The translations under genes and the position numbers were made by a program. Positions 1 through 9,664 of a stretch of DNA of 64,000 bases are shown here, piece by piece (the first letter of the stretch is position 1; every line of letters begins with the position of its first letter). Below the pieces are notes generated by a model. The model was not told the DNA's origin. It saw only the letters and a program-made list of their open reading frames with translations, and did not search any database. Source of the stretch: CAMAUF01 sp046152925 (lineage in GTDB: Bacteria > Chloroflexota > Dehalococcoidia > Tepidiformales > Tepidiformaceae). The DNA lies in contig JBJXFX010000058.1 of NCBI GenBank assembly GCA_046152925.1, positions 1 to 64,000 on the forward strand. Reading direction: 5' to 3'.

Positions 1-4
1 CGGC

Positions 5-553
5 ATGGCCCAAACAGCAACCTTGATAACCGCGAGCGAATTCCTCGCTGACCCCGTATACGAGGGCGGCTGGGAGTTGATCGACGGCGTCCCCGTGGAG
101 AAGTGCATGGGCGTGCGTGCAAACACCATCAGCCTCGTCATTCAGGGCGAGATCTGGCAAGCCATGAAGGCCGACAAGGGTCGAGGACTCAGCCCGGACC
201 AGCGGTACAAGCTCTGGCCCGATCGCCCGAACCGCGTCCGCGTGCCGGACGCATCGTATTTCGTGCCCAGCCGCGTGCCCGATGCGGACCTGAACGAACT
301 CACGGTGGCGCCGGACCTCGTCGTCGAGGTCGTCTCGACCCACGAAGCCGCGCTCGACACCGAACGCAAGCTCACCGACTACCTCCAAGCCGGCGTCCGC
401 CTCGTCTGGGTCATCTATCCCGAAACTCAGACCATCCACGTCTACGGCCAAGACGGCCTCGCCGCATTGCTCTCCGCGGGCGACACCCTCAGCGGCCACG
501 ATGTCCTCCCGTCGTTCAACGTCTCAGTCGCCAGCCTCTTCCCAGATCGATAA
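5..553 (+). CDS. Uma2 family (DUF820) putative endonuclease, copy 1
   Basis: 182 aa, the usual size for Uma2 proteins, which have a PD-(D/E)xK nuclease fold and are abundant in Chloroflexota and cyanobacteria but have no settled cellular role. The fold residues are visible: ELIDG near 24-28, PD at 81-82, PDLVVE at 103-108 and K122 in ERKLTDY. The next gene is a tandem copy that is nearly identical except for a block at residues 41-62. The start lies 4 bases from the window edge, so its promoter cannot be read. Family assignment is firm; substrate and biological role are unknown. Confidence 0.85.
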   Translation: MAQTATLITASEFLADPVYEGGWELIDGVPVEKCMGVRANTISLVIQGEIWQAMKADKGRGLSPDQRYKLWPDRPNRVRVPDASYFVPSRVPDADLNELTVAPDLVVEVVSTHEAALDTERKLTDYLQAGVRLVWVIYPETQTIHVYGQDGLAALLSAGDTLSGHDVLPSFNVSVASLFPDR

Positions 554-582
554 GCGCGTATCATTGCTTTTGAGGTAGCGGC

Positions 583-1131
583 ATGGCCCAAACAGAAACC
601 TTGATCACCGCGAGCGAATTCCTCGCTGACCCCGCATACGAGGGCGGCTGGGAGTTGATTGATGGCGTCCCCGTGGAGGAGTGCATGGGCTTGCGTGCGA
701 ACAGGACCAGCGTCCTCGTGCTGGCAGAGATCAGGAATGCTGAGAAGTCCGATGGCGGCTGGGTCATCAGCCCGGACCAGCGGTACAAGCTCTGGCCCGA
801 TCGACCCAACCGCGTCCGCGTGCCCGACGCGTCCTACTTCGTGCAGAGCCGCATCCCGGACGCGGACCTCAACGAACTCACGGTAGCGCCCGACCTCGTC
901 GTCGAGGTCGTCTCCACTCACGAGGCGGCCCTCGATACCGAACGCAAGCTCACCGACTACCTCCAAGCCGGCGTCCGCCTCGTCTGGGTCATCTATCCCG
1001 AAACCCGGACGATCCACGTTTATGGCCAAGACGGCCTCGCCGAACTGCTCTCCGCTGGCGACACCCTCAGCGGCCACGACGTCATCCCCTCATTCAACGT
1101 CCCAGTCGCTAGCCTGTTCCCCGCCGGCTAA
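583..1131 (+). CDS. Uma2 family (DUF820) putative endonuclease, copy 2
   Basis: 182 aa tandem paralogue of the preceding gene, 29 nt downstream. All PD-(D/E)xK-type residues are kept (ELIDG, PD at 81-82, PDLVVE at 103-108, K122). A -10-like TATCAT at 559-564 and a GAGGT ribosome site at 572-576 suggest it can be expressed on its own. Residues 41-62 differ strongly from copy 1 while the flanks are almost identical, a mosaic pattern. It lies directly upstream of the nusA promoter, where rimP sits in many bacteria, but is unrelated to RimP. Confidence 0.85.
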   Translation: MAQTETLITASEFLADPAYEGGWELIDGVPVEECMGLRANRTSVLVLAEIRNAEKSDGGWVISPDQRYKLWPDRPNRVRVPDASYFVQSRIPDADLNELTVAPDLVVEVVSTHEAALDTERKLTDYLQAGVRLVWVIYPETRTIHVYGQDGLAELLSAGDTLSGHDVIPSFNVPVASLFPAG

Positions 1132-1179
1132 AGAGCCCTGGATTTCACGTTCCCTTGATGATCTGCGGCCCTGCGCCCG

Positions 1180-1188
1180 TGCTATACT
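1180..1188 (+). promoter_or_regulatory. Extended -10 promoter of the nusA operon
   Basis: TGCTATACT is a near-consensus extended -10 element (TGn followed by TATACT) about 60 nt before the nusA start. The TTGATG at 1155-1160 is 22 nt upstream of the hexamer, too far for a normal -35, so the TGn motif probably compensates. Transcription would begin around 1195 and include the hairpin at 1214-1234. Confidence 0.6.
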
Positions 1189-1213
1189 CGGGTGAGACCG
1201 CATTTCCCGAAGG

Positions 1214-1238
1214 AAGTGGGCCCCTGGCCCACTTTTTT
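1214..1238 (+). promoter_or_regulatory. nusA-operon leader hairpin with U-tract (attenuator-like)
   Basis: A perfect 9-bp stem (1214-1222 with 1226-1234, loop CCT) runs into a T-tract ending at 1238, only 9 nt before the nusA start codon. It has intrinsic-terminator form but lies inside the transcript between promoter and gene. Comparable GTGGGC...GCCCAC-T leader hairpins precede rimP-nusA operons in many bacteria (recalled, not searched). Attenuation by NusA itself is a plausible inference. Confidence 0.6.
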
Positions 1239-1247
1239 GTTGAGGCT

Positions 1248-2756
1248 ATGAAAAGCGAATTCCTCCTCGCGATTGGCCAGCTCGCCGCCGAAAAGAACCT
1301 CTCGAAGGACATCGTGTTCGATGCCGTCGAGGCCGCCCTCACGTCCGCCTTCCGCGAGAACGAGGAGACATCCACCGACTACGCCCGGATCGACCAGGAG
1401 ACGGGCGAGATCCGCGTCTTCCGCCAGAAGCTCGTCGTCGAGGAGATCGAAGACCCGAACGCCGAGATGTTGGTCGGCGAGGCTCAGCGCTATAAGCCCG
1501 ACGCCAAGCCAGGCGACATCCTCGACTTCCAGCAGCCCACTCCCGAGAACGCCGGCCGCATCGCCGCCCAAAAGGCGAAGCAGGTCGTCCTCCAGCGCCT
1601 CCGCGAGGCTGAGCGCGATGCCGTGTACCAGGAGTATTCCGGCAAAGAAGGCGAGATCGTCGTCGGCACGCTCCAGCGCGTGGAATCCCGCCAGGCGATT
1701 GTCGAGCTCGGCAAGGGCACCGAGGCGAGCCTCCCGTTTAGCGAGCAAGTCCGCTCCGAACACCTCCGCTCGGCCCAGCGCGTCAAGGTCATCATCCTGC
1801 GCGTCGAAAAAGCGGCCAAGGGCCCGCAGGTCATCGTCAGCCGCTCCCATCGCAACCTTCTCCGGCGCCTCTTCGAAATCGAAGTCCCAGAAATTCAGCG
1901 GGGCACGGTCGAGATGAAGTCCATCGCCCGGGAAGGCGGCCATCGCAGCAAAGTCGCCGTCCACTCCCGCCTCTCCAGCGTCGACCCGATCGGCGCCTGC
2001 GTCGGGATGCGCGGCAGCCGCATCCAGAACATCGTCAACGAGCTCGGTGGCGAGCGGATCGACGTCATCAAGTGGGACCCGGACCCGGCGAAGTTCGTCT
2101 CGAACGCGCTTAGCCCGGCCGAAGTGCTCGAAGTCGAGGTCGACGAAGAGTCGCACCGCGCCTCCGTTGTCGTGCCCGACCGCATGCTCTCGCTCGCCAT
2201 CGGCAAGGAAGGCCAAAACGCCCGCCTCGCTGCCAAGCTGACCGGCTGGAGCATCGACATCCGGAGCCAGTCGGCCGCGGCACTGCAGGCGGAGCCCATC
2301 ATCTTCGTCCCCTTCCACCCCGGCGAAGAGCCCGACATCGACGTCATCGCCGAAGCGGAAGAAGTCGCCGCGGCGGCCGAGCATGCCGCGTTCACGCCGT
2401 CGCTCTCCCCGGCCGAACGCGCCGCCGCCGCCACGCCGTCAGATGGCGCCCTTGTCCCGGCGGCAACCGGCGAGGACGACATCTCCTTCACCCTCGCCGT
2501 CCAGCAGATGGCGACGCCCGACCGCGAAGCCCGCGAGTCCGAGGATTACGGCGAGGACGAGGACGAAGAGTACGAAGTTCCCACCCTGCTCACGCCGGAA
2601 CAACGCCCTTCGGCCATCCGCTTCGCCGAGGACGTCCTTCCACAGGCGCCCGCCGCTGTGGATCCGAAGGTGGCCAAAAAGGGCCGCCGCGCGCCACGCT
2701 TCGCGGAATCAGAAGAAGAAGAGCCGGAGTACGACTATCGCGGCCGGATCCGCTAA
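1248..2756 (+). CDS. nusA: Transcription termination/antitermination factor NusA
   Basis: 502 aa. Order: N-terminal RNA-polymerase-binding domain (about 1-125), S1 domain (about 134-200), two KH domains (about 230-370, with a GMRG loop near 260), then an acidic low-complexity tail rich in Glu/Asp. NusA binds elongating RNA polymerase and nascent RNA and modulates pausing, termination and antitermination. The ATG at 1248 is chosen because it begins the conserved MKSEFLLAI N-terminus and lies just after the leader hairpin; an in-frame upstream start at 1155 would translate through promoter and hairpin. It heads the ylxR-infB-rbfA-truB operon. rimP, the usual upstream partner, is absent here. 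Confidence 0.95.
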   Translation: MKSEFLLAIGQLAAEKNLSKDIVFDAVEAALTSAFRENEETSTDYARIDQETGEIRVFRQKLVVEEIEDPNAEMLVGEAQRYKPDAKPGDILDFQQPTPENAGRIAAQKAKQVVLQRLREAERDAVYQEYSGKEGEIVVGTLQRVESRQAIVELGKGTEASLPFSEQVRSEHLRSAQRVKVIILRVEKAAKGPQVIVSRSHRNLLRRLFEIEVPEIQRGTVEMKSIAREGGHRSKVAVHSRLSSVDPIGACVGMRGSRIQNIVNELGGERIDVIKWDPDPAKFVSNALSPAEVLEVEVDEESHRASVVVPDRMLSLAIGKEGQNARLAAKLTGWSIDIRSQSAAALQAEPIIFVPFHPGEEPDIDVIAEAEEVAAAAEHAAFTPSLSPAERAAAATPSDGALVPAATGEDDISFTLAVQQMATPDREARESEDYGEDEDEEYEVPTLLTPEQRPSAIRFAEDVLPQAPAAVDPKVAKKGRRAPRFAESEEEEPEYDYRGRIR

Positions 2757-2778
2757 TCCCGAAGGAGGAGCGCCCCCT

Positions 2779-3087
2779 GTGCAGGCCACCGGCCCGAAGC
2801 CGCGCCATGTCCCGCAGCGGACGTGCATCGGCTGCCGCGAAGAACAGGGCAAGCGCACCTTCGTCCGCATCGTCCGCACACCAGATGGCCGCGTCATCGT
2901 CGACCCGACGGGCCGGGCGAATGGCCGCGGCGCCTATCTCCACCCGCTCCGCGCCTGTTGGGTGAAAGCCCTCAAAGGCGCTACCATACAAAACGCTCTC
3001 AAAATTTCCCCGGCCAAGACTGACGTGGAGGCGCTTCGAGCCTTTGCGGATGTGCTGCCGGTCCAAGAAGCAGAAGGCGGACCCTAG
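2779..3087 (+). CDS. ylxR: YlxR/RnpM family RNA-binding protein
   Basis: 102 aa with the family motif RTCIGCREEQGKRTFVRIVR near residues 13-32, followed by GRANGRGAYLHP and a C-terminal helix region. YlxR (RnpM in B. subtilis) is a small RNA-binding protein encoded between nusA and infB; the Bacillus protein modulates RNase P. The GTG start at 2779 has an AGGAGG site 10 nt upstream and follows the nusA stop by 22 nt. The in-frame region further upstream overlaps nusA and is not part of the gene. Its stop abuts the infB start with no gap, implying coupled translation. Confidence 0.9.
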   Translation: MQATGPKPRHVPQRTCIGCREEQGKRTFVRIVRTPDGRVIVDPTGRANGRGAYLHPLRACWVKALKGATIQNALKISPAKTDVEALRAFADVLPVQEAEGGP

Positions 3088-4863
<1,776 letters not shown>

Positions 4864-4882
4864 GCCTCCTGGGGGCGCGGCC

Positions 4883-5281
4883 ATGTCCAGACGCACCGAG
4901 CGCGTGAGCGAACTGCTCCGCGCCGAACTAAGCGAGTTGATCCAACGGCAGGTGAAGGACCCTCGCCTCGGCGAGGGCCTCACCTCCATCACCGAGGTCG
5001 ACGTTTCGCCGGACCTCCGCAATGCCAACGTTTACGTGTCGCATCTCGGCTCAACCGTCGAACGCGCAGATGTCCTCGCGGGCCTCGCGCGCGCATCGCA
5101 CTTCCTCCGTAGCGAACTGCGACACCGCCTCGCCCTTCGCTACGTCCCGGAGCTGCACTTCCGGTTCGACCCCTCGATCGAGCGCGGAGCACGGCTCGCG
5201 AGCCTGATCAACGATGTCCAAGCCGGGCGCGAAGGGCAAGAGCCGGTCGAGCCGCCCACCACCACCGGTCCGGGCGGCTAG
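4883..5281 (+). CDS. rbfA: 30S ribosome-binding factor RbfA
   Basis: 132 aa KH-like protein needed for late 30S maturation and cold adaptation. It opens with MSRRTERVSELLRAELSELI and carries the family segment VKDPRLGEGLTSITEVDVSPDL. The ATG at 4883 is 19 nt after infB and begins the conserved N-terminus; the longer reading frame to 4754 overlaps infB. The C-terminal tail is Pro/Thr-rich. truB follows after 2 nt. Position within the nusA-infB-truB block agrees with the assignment. Confidence 0.93.
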   Translation: MSRRTERVSELLRAELSELIQRQVKDPRLGEGLTSITEVDVSPDLRNANVYVSHLGSTVERADVLAGLARASHFLRSELRHRLALRYVPELHFRFDPSIERGARLASLINDVQAGREGQEPVEPPTTTGPGG

Positions 5282-5283
5282 GC

Positions 5284-6240
5284 GTGGGCCGCCGGCCCCG
5301 AGCCTCAGGCCTCGACGGCATCCTCCTCGTGGACAAGCCCTCCGGCTGGACGAGCCACGACGTCGTCAACAAGCTCCGCCGCGCGACCGGCCAGCCGCGC
5401 ATCGGCCACACCGGCACGCTCGACCCGGCGGCGACGGGGTTGCTGGTCGTCTGCCTCGGCGCAGCCACCCGGCTCGTCGAGTACATGACCGCTCACCACA
5501 AGCGCTATACCGGCGACATCGTCCTCGGCGCGACGACCACGACCGACGACGCCGAAGGCGAAGTCATCAGCTCTGCACCCGTCCCGGACATTTCGGAGGC
5601 GGCCCTCCACGCGCTCGAAGCGGCGTTCAGCGGCGACCTCCAACAGGTGCCGCCTTCCTACAGCGCCATCCACATCGACGGCCAGCGGGCCTACGCCGCC
5701 GCGCGCTCCGGCAAGGTGGTCGAGCTCGCCCCTCGCCCGGTGCGCATCGACCGCCTGCTCCTGAGCCAAGTCGCGCCGGACCGGCTCCGGCTCGAGCTCG
5801 AATGCGGCCCCGGGACCTACGTCCGGAGCCTCGCCCGCGATATCGGCGCCGCGCTTGGCTGTGGCGGCCATCTCGCCAGCCTCCGGCGGACCCGCGCCGG
5901 CCGTTTTGATGTCGAAGAAGCCGACACGCTGAGCGACCTCATCGAGGCCATCACGCTCGGTCTCCTGGAGCGCGTCATCCTGCGCTTTGACGACGGGATT
6001 CTGGAGATGCCTGCGGCCCTCGTCGGAGCGCCGGCGGCCGCCCAGCTGGTGATGGGCCAGCTTCCGGAGGTGGACATCATCCGGGAGGGCGCAGGGCCAG
6101 TGCGGGTGTTCTCTTCGGCTGGGGACTTCGTGGGCATCGCCCACCCACAGGGGACGGAGCTCGGGGCATGCCTTCGGCCGGCCAAGATCCTCGCGAGCAG
6201 AGCGCCTGCCAACGAAGCGGCGGAAGCACGGCTCGCCTGA
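5284..6240 (+). CDS. truB: tRNA pseudouridine(55) synthase TruB
   Basis: 318 aa. Converts U55 of the tRNA T-loop to pseudouridine. The signature GHTGTLDPAATGLL lies at residues 41-54, with catalytic Asp47. Further hallmarks are the KRYTG segment and GTYVRSLARDIG in the second half. The C-terminal part after about residue 240 is a short divergent PUA-like region. GTG start 2 nt after rbfA. This is the last gene of the operon; the following genes are on the opposite strand and the two 3' ends are separated by 2 nt. Confidence 0.95.
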   Translation: MGRRPRASGLDGILLVDKPSGWTSHDVVNKLRRATGQPRIGHTGTLDPAATGLLVVCLGAATRLVEYMTAHHKRYTGDIVLGATTTTDDAEGEVISSAPVPDISEAALHALEAAFSGDLQQVPPSYSAIHIDGQRAYAAARSGKVVELAPRPVRIDRLLLSQVAPDRLRLELECGPGTYVRSLARDIGAALGCGGHLASLRRTRAGRFDVEEADTLSDLIEAITLGLLERVILRFDDGILEMPAALVGAPAAAQLVMGQLPEVDIIREGAGPVRVFSSAGDFVGIAHPQGTELGACLRPAKILASRAPANEAAEARLA

Positions 6241-6242
6241 GC

Positions 6243-7295
6243 TTAGGTCGCCGCGCCGCGGACCCGGGCGGCTTCTGTTTGACGCTTCGAGAGGGCGCGC
6301 ACGAAGACGATCGCCACGCACGCCGCCACCAGCGTGATGCCGTCGGCCGGCACGCTCCAATAAGCGGCATCCACCATCGTCGAAAGCTGCTTCGTCTGCG
6401 TCCACACGTTCAATGGGACAAACGCGACCGAGTTGGCGACGACATACGTCGCCCACCATGCGATCAGCAACCGGCCCGCGCGCTGGGTGTGCCAGCTCTC
6501 CTTGCCTTGGACAACCGCGGGCGCGGTGGCCCGCCACGCCTGTGCGGCGACTTGGTACGGGCGCCAAAGGCTCAGGATCGGGACGAACCAGCCGCCAACC
6601 GCCCAACCGGTCCCTAATGGCAACCCGCTCACGCCGAGGGCGCTCAGGTTGCCGGTCGCGCGCCGGATCCACCAGATGAAACAGGCAGCGGTGACGAGCC
6701 AGCAGATGGCTTGGAGCCCCTTCATCCCTTCGAAGAACAACAAGGCGCCAGAGGGCTCGTCGGGCCGGCTGGTAATCCCTTGGTCGACCATGTCGCTGAC
6801 TTCCCGAGCGGCCAGCACGTCAATCACCATAGCGAGGCCCGAAAGCACGGCCAGCGCCGCGAGCAGGATCATCACGCAGGTGGCGGGGTCGGATAGGCTC
6901 GCGAAACGCCAGGTCTTCGTGGTTTGGAACCCGGTCCCAGGCATGGCCCCAGGTACGGCCGCAGGGGCGGCCGCAGGAGTTGGCCTTGTGGGGGCGTGAG
7001 GCTCGGAGCGATCCTGCGCCAGGCGTTCGCTCGCCGTCGGCGGGATTGGGTCGCGGCTCGTGACGTTGCCGTCGGCCACCCAGTCTGTCCAGGTCTGCGT
7101 CTCGTCGTCAAAGAACCGGCGTTCGTGCATGTGAACGGGGTCCACCCGCCAGCGGCCGACCATCTGGTCGCTGCTCCCGGCCGGGACACCGCTCCCGGCA
7201 CCCTGAGCGCCGTCGCCAGTCGAAGCGCTCGCGCCACAGGTGAGACAGGCGGCGGCGCCAGCAGGCACGCCGGCGCCACAGGTTGGGCAATTCAT
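6243..7295 (-). CDS. DUF4328-like membrane protein with N-terminal zinc ribbon
   Basis: 350 aa. The N-terminus has a zinc-ribbon pair, CPTCGAG and CLTCGAS (residues 3-22). A segment similar to short membrane-protein sensor modules follows (VGRWRVDPVHMHERRFF, FFDDETQTWTDWVADG), then a Pro/Ala-rich linker and about six hydrophobic segments typical of DUF4328 proteins (GWAVGGWFVPILSLWRPYQV). Function is unknown. The ATG at 7295 overlaps the upstream phosphatase stop by 4 nt (ATGA), which fixes the start and implies co-transcription. It ends the three-gene operon that begins with the aldo/keto reductase. Confidence 0.75.
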   Translation of the reverse strand: MNCPTCGAGVPAGAAACLTCGASASTGDGAQGAGSGVPAGSSDQMVGRWRVDPVHMHERRFFDDETQTWTDWVADGNVTSRDPIPPTASERLAQDRSEPHAPTRPTPAAAPAAVPGAMPGTGFQTTKTWRFASLSDPATCVMILLAALAVLSGLAMVIDVLAAREVSDMVDQGITSRPDEPSGALLFFEGMKGLQAICWLVTAACFIWWIRRATGNLSALGVSGLPLGTGWAVGGWFVPILSLWRPYQVAAQAWRATAPAVVQGKESWHTQRAGRLLIAWWATYVVANSVAFVPLNVWTQTKQLSTMVDAAYWSVPADGITLVAACVAIVFVRALSKRQTEAARVRGAAT

Positions 7296-8074
7296 TCGTC
7301 CTCCGGACTGAAGTCGGCGCGAAGCATCTGAAGGAGTTGGGGATGCAACGGTCCGTTGCTCGCCGCGACGCTCTCGCCAACCGAGCGGTCGCCCTCCCAG
7401 GTCGTGATTTCGCCGCCCGCCTCGCGGATCACCGGGTAGAGCGCCGCTGCGTCCCAGATGTTCATCTCCGGGTCGAGCATAACCTCCGCCCGGCCCGTCG
7501 CGACCATCAAGTAGCCGTAACAGTCGCCCCAGGCACGGCTCAAGCCGCAGGAAGCGAGCGCAGCGTAGCTCCGCGGGTGCTTCTCCTGCCAGCGCCGGTA
7601 GCTCGTAGTCGAGATGGTAGCGCGCGCGAGGTCTGTCTCGCGGGAGGTGTACACCTGGGTTTCGCCGTTCAGCCAGGCCCCGCAACCCGTCGCCCCCGAG
7701 ACCGTCTCCCCTGCCGCATGACAGGCGATCACACCGACCACGGGCTCGCCATCACGCTCAAGCGCGATCAGCGTGCCAAATAGCGGGACGTGGTGGATGA
7801 ACGACTTCGTCCCGTCGATTGGGTCCAGGATCCAGCGATGGCGTCCGTCGCCGAGCACTTCCGGGAACTCCTCGCCGAGGACCCCGAAGGCCGGCGTCTC
7901 ACGTGCGAAAAACGCGCGCAGTGCCTCTTCGGCCCCACGGTCGGCGGACGTCACGGGCGTCCGGTCGGCCTTCAACTCCACGGCCGTGCCCGACCGGTAG
8001 AGCGGCATGATCACGTCGGCCGCCACGAGCGCTGCCCGCTGGGCAATCCCAAGGAGCTCGCGCAGTTCGCTCAT
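7292..8074 (-). CDS. hisN: Inositol-monophosphatase family phosphatase, histidinol-phosphatase-like
   Basis: 260 aa metal-dependent phosphatase. Active-site motifs: GEE at 67-69, WILDPIDGTKSF at 81-92, and a late IWDAAALYPVIREAGG motif. The sequence best fits the HisN subgroup, which dephosphorylates L-histidinol phosphate, but the family also includes inositol-1-phosphatases and CysQ, so the substrate is not settled. No other his genes lie nearby. The gene overlaps the aldo/keto reductase stop by 1 nt and the downstream membrane-protein start by 4 nt. Confidence 0.82.
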   Translation of the reverse strand: MSELRELLGIAQRAALVAADVIMPLYRSGTAVELKADRTPVTSADRGAEEALRAFFARETPAFGVLGEEFPEVLGDGRHRWILDPIDGTKSFIHHVPLFGTLIALERDGEPVVGVIACHAAGETVSGATGCGAWLNGETQVYTSRETDLARATISTTSYRRWQEKHPRSYAALASCGLSRAWGDCYGYLMVATGRAEVMLDPEMNIWDAAALYPVIREAGGEITTWEGDRSVGESVAASNGPLHPQLLQMLRADFSPEDE

Positions 8075-9066
8075 CAGCGGGCCGAATCGCCTTTGCGATA
8101 CTCAGCCGTGAGCTCGTCCAGCCGGGCCTTCAGGTCCGCGGAGAGGGGCGCGCCAACCGCCGCGATCGAGGCGTCGAGCTGTTCGGGCCGGCTCGCACCA
8201 ATGATCGGCGCCGTAATTGCCGGGTTCGCGAGCGTCCAGGCCACGGCCAGCGTGGCGAGGCCCATGCCCGCTTCCTGCGCCAGCGGCCGCAGCTGTTCGA
8301 CCGTCTCGAACTCCCGGTCGTGCCAGTAACGCTCCTGGTAGCGCTGCGCCGCCGTGCCAAGCGTGAAGCGCGAGCCCTCCTCCGGGCCGGCATCTTTGCT
8401 GTGTTTCCCGCTGAGCAAGCCGCCCGCAATCGGGTTGTAGGGGATAACGCCAATCCCCTCCTCCGCGCAAAGCGGCAGCAGCTCCCGTTCGATTTCACGG
8501 AAGAGGAGGTTGTACCGCGGCTGGACGGAATCGAACCGCACCACGCCCAACGCCTCGCTCCGGCCGACCGCCCGCGCCACCTGATAGGCGAGGAAGTTCG
8601 AGCAGCCGACATAGCGCACCTTGCCGGCCCGGACCACGTCCTCCAACGCCCGCAGCGTCTCATCGATCGGCGTGTTCGGGTCCGGCCCGTGGAGCTGGTA
8701 GAGGTCGATGTAATCCGTCCGCAGGCGTCGCAACGAGGCGTCGACTGCGTCGAGGATGTGCTTGCGTGAGTTGCCCTGGTCCCAGCGCCGCGCGGACATC
8801 GGCGCAAAGCACTTCGTCGCCAAGATGAATTCGTGGCGGCGACCTTCCATCCATTCGCCGATGATCTCCTCGGTCCGCCCGACCGTCGCCAGCGACCCGC
8901 CGATTGGATAGACGTCCGCCGTGTCGATGAACGTGATCCCGCCTTCGACGGCGTGGTTGAGGATGCCGAACGAGGTCGGCTTGTCGCATTGGTAGCCGAA
9001 GGTCATGGTGCCGAGGCAAAGGCGCGAAACCGTCAGGCCAGTGCGGCCGAGGCGTGTGTACTTCAT
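8074..9066 (-). CDS. Aldo/keto reductase
   Basis: 330 aa NAD(P)H-dependent oxidoreductase with a TIM-barrel fold. It starts MKYTRLGRTGLTVSRLCLG, the standard AKR N-terminus. Catalytic tetrad candidates are Asp and Tyr in FIDTADVYP, Lys in ILATK and His in YQLHGPD. C-terminal cofactor motif is IIGASRPEQLDASIAAV. The ATG at 9066 with GGAG upstream is preferred over an in-frame extension to 9159, which would run into the tRNA. Substrate unknown; first gene of the operon with hisN and the DUF4328-like protein. Confidence 0.88.
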   Translation of the reverse strand: MKYTRLGRTGLTVSRLCLGTMTFGYQCDKPTSFGILNHAVEGGITFIDTADVYPIGGSLATVGRTEEIIGEWMEGRRHEFILATKCFAPMSARRWDQGNSRKHILDAVDASLRRLRTDYIDLYQLHGPDPNTPIDETLRALEDVVRAGKVRYVGCSNFLAYQVARAVGRSEALGVVRFDSVQPRYNLLFREIERELLPLCAEEGIGVIPYNPIAGGLLSGKHSKDAGPEEGSRFTLGTAAQRYQERYWHDREFETVEQLRPLAQEAGMGLATLAVAWTLANPAITAPIIGASRPEQLDASIAAVGAPLSADLKARLDELTAEYRKGDSAR

Positions 9067-9153
9067 CGAGACGGGCTCCAAGAGGAGGGTATCCCCCAGT
9101 AAAGCCGATCCCAGCCTGGGGAGATACCTGCGACGCCGGAGAGCGGGGCCAGA

Positions 9154-9229
9154 TGGCACCCCGGGCAGGATTCGAACCTGCGGCCAGACGCTTAGAAGGC
9201 GCCTGCTCTTTCCCCTGAGCTACCGGGGC
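9154..9229 (-). tRNA. tRNA-Arg (anticodon UCU), CCA encoded
   Basis: 76 nt cloverleaf on the minus strand. Acceptor stem GCCCCGG pairs with CCGGGGU, with a G-U first pair; D-stem GCUC/GAGC; anticodon stem GGCGC/GCGUC with loop CUUCUAA, so the anticodon is UCU (9194-9196, AGA codons); T-arm GCAGG-UUCGAAU-CCUGC; discriminator G followed by a genome-encoded CCA. It lies between the CMD-family gene and the aldo/keto reductase, both on the same strand. Confidence 0.95.
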
Positions 9230-9240
9230 GCGCTCGTCCG

Positions 9241-9246
9241 AGTGTA
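9241..9246 (-). promoter_or_regulatory. -10 element of the tRNA-Arg gene
   Basis: TACACT on the minus strand ends 11 nt before the mature tRNA 5' end, so transcription would start only a few nucleotides upstream of the tRNA. No convincing -35 is visible. Confidence 0.45.
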
Positions 9247-9292
9247 GCCCATCCCGAAGACGCTCACCGCCCGCAGGCCCAAGCAAACCCCA

Positions 9293-9664
9293 TCACTCAG
9301 CTTTCGCATTCGCGATCACCGCGCGCGCCACCTCGATCGCCTCAGTCGCCCGTGCATGACCCGCATAGATCATCATCGTAAGGATGACTTCTTCGATCTC
9401 CTCCGCCGTCGCCCCATGGTTGAGCGCACCTTGGACGTGGATCCGGAGCCGCTCCGTTGTCCCCATCGCGACAAGCGCGGCGATGGCCACAAAGCTCCGC
9501 TCGCGGCGCGTGAGCGCTGGCCGTTCCCAGATGCGGCCGATTCGGAGGACTTCCATCGCAATCGTCGGACCGTACATCGAACTCAGGGTCTCGAACGCAT
9601 CTTCGACGGAGCGGCCCATAATCCGGCCAATCGCGTCTGCTCCGTCGGGCAGAGGTTCTGTCAT
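9293..9664 (-). CDS. Carboxymuconolactone decarboxylase family protein
   Basis: 123 aa all-helical protein of the CMD family, which includes 4-carboxymuconolactone decarboxylase and AhpD-like proteins. The segment RRERSFVAIAALVAMG then RIHVQGALNHGATAEEIEEVIL matches the gamma-CMD core. There is no CxxC redox pair, so an AhpD-type peroxidase is unlikely. The ATG at 9664 overlaps the amidase stop by 4 nt. It is the last gene of the import-and-hydrolysis island; its role there is not evident, although CMD-family genes often accompany amidase or cysteine-hydrolase catabolic operons. Confidence 0.8.
   Translation of the reverse strand: MTEPLPDGADAIGRIMGRSVEDAFETLSSMYGPTIAMEVLRIGRIWERPALTRRERSFVAIAALVAMGTTERLRIHVQGALNHGATAEEIEEVILTMMIYAGHARATEAIEVARAVIANAKAE

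Noticed and set aside
1155..1160. TTGATG as the -35 of the nusA promoter
   Set aside because: The 22-nt spacing is too long; the extended -10 explains activity better.
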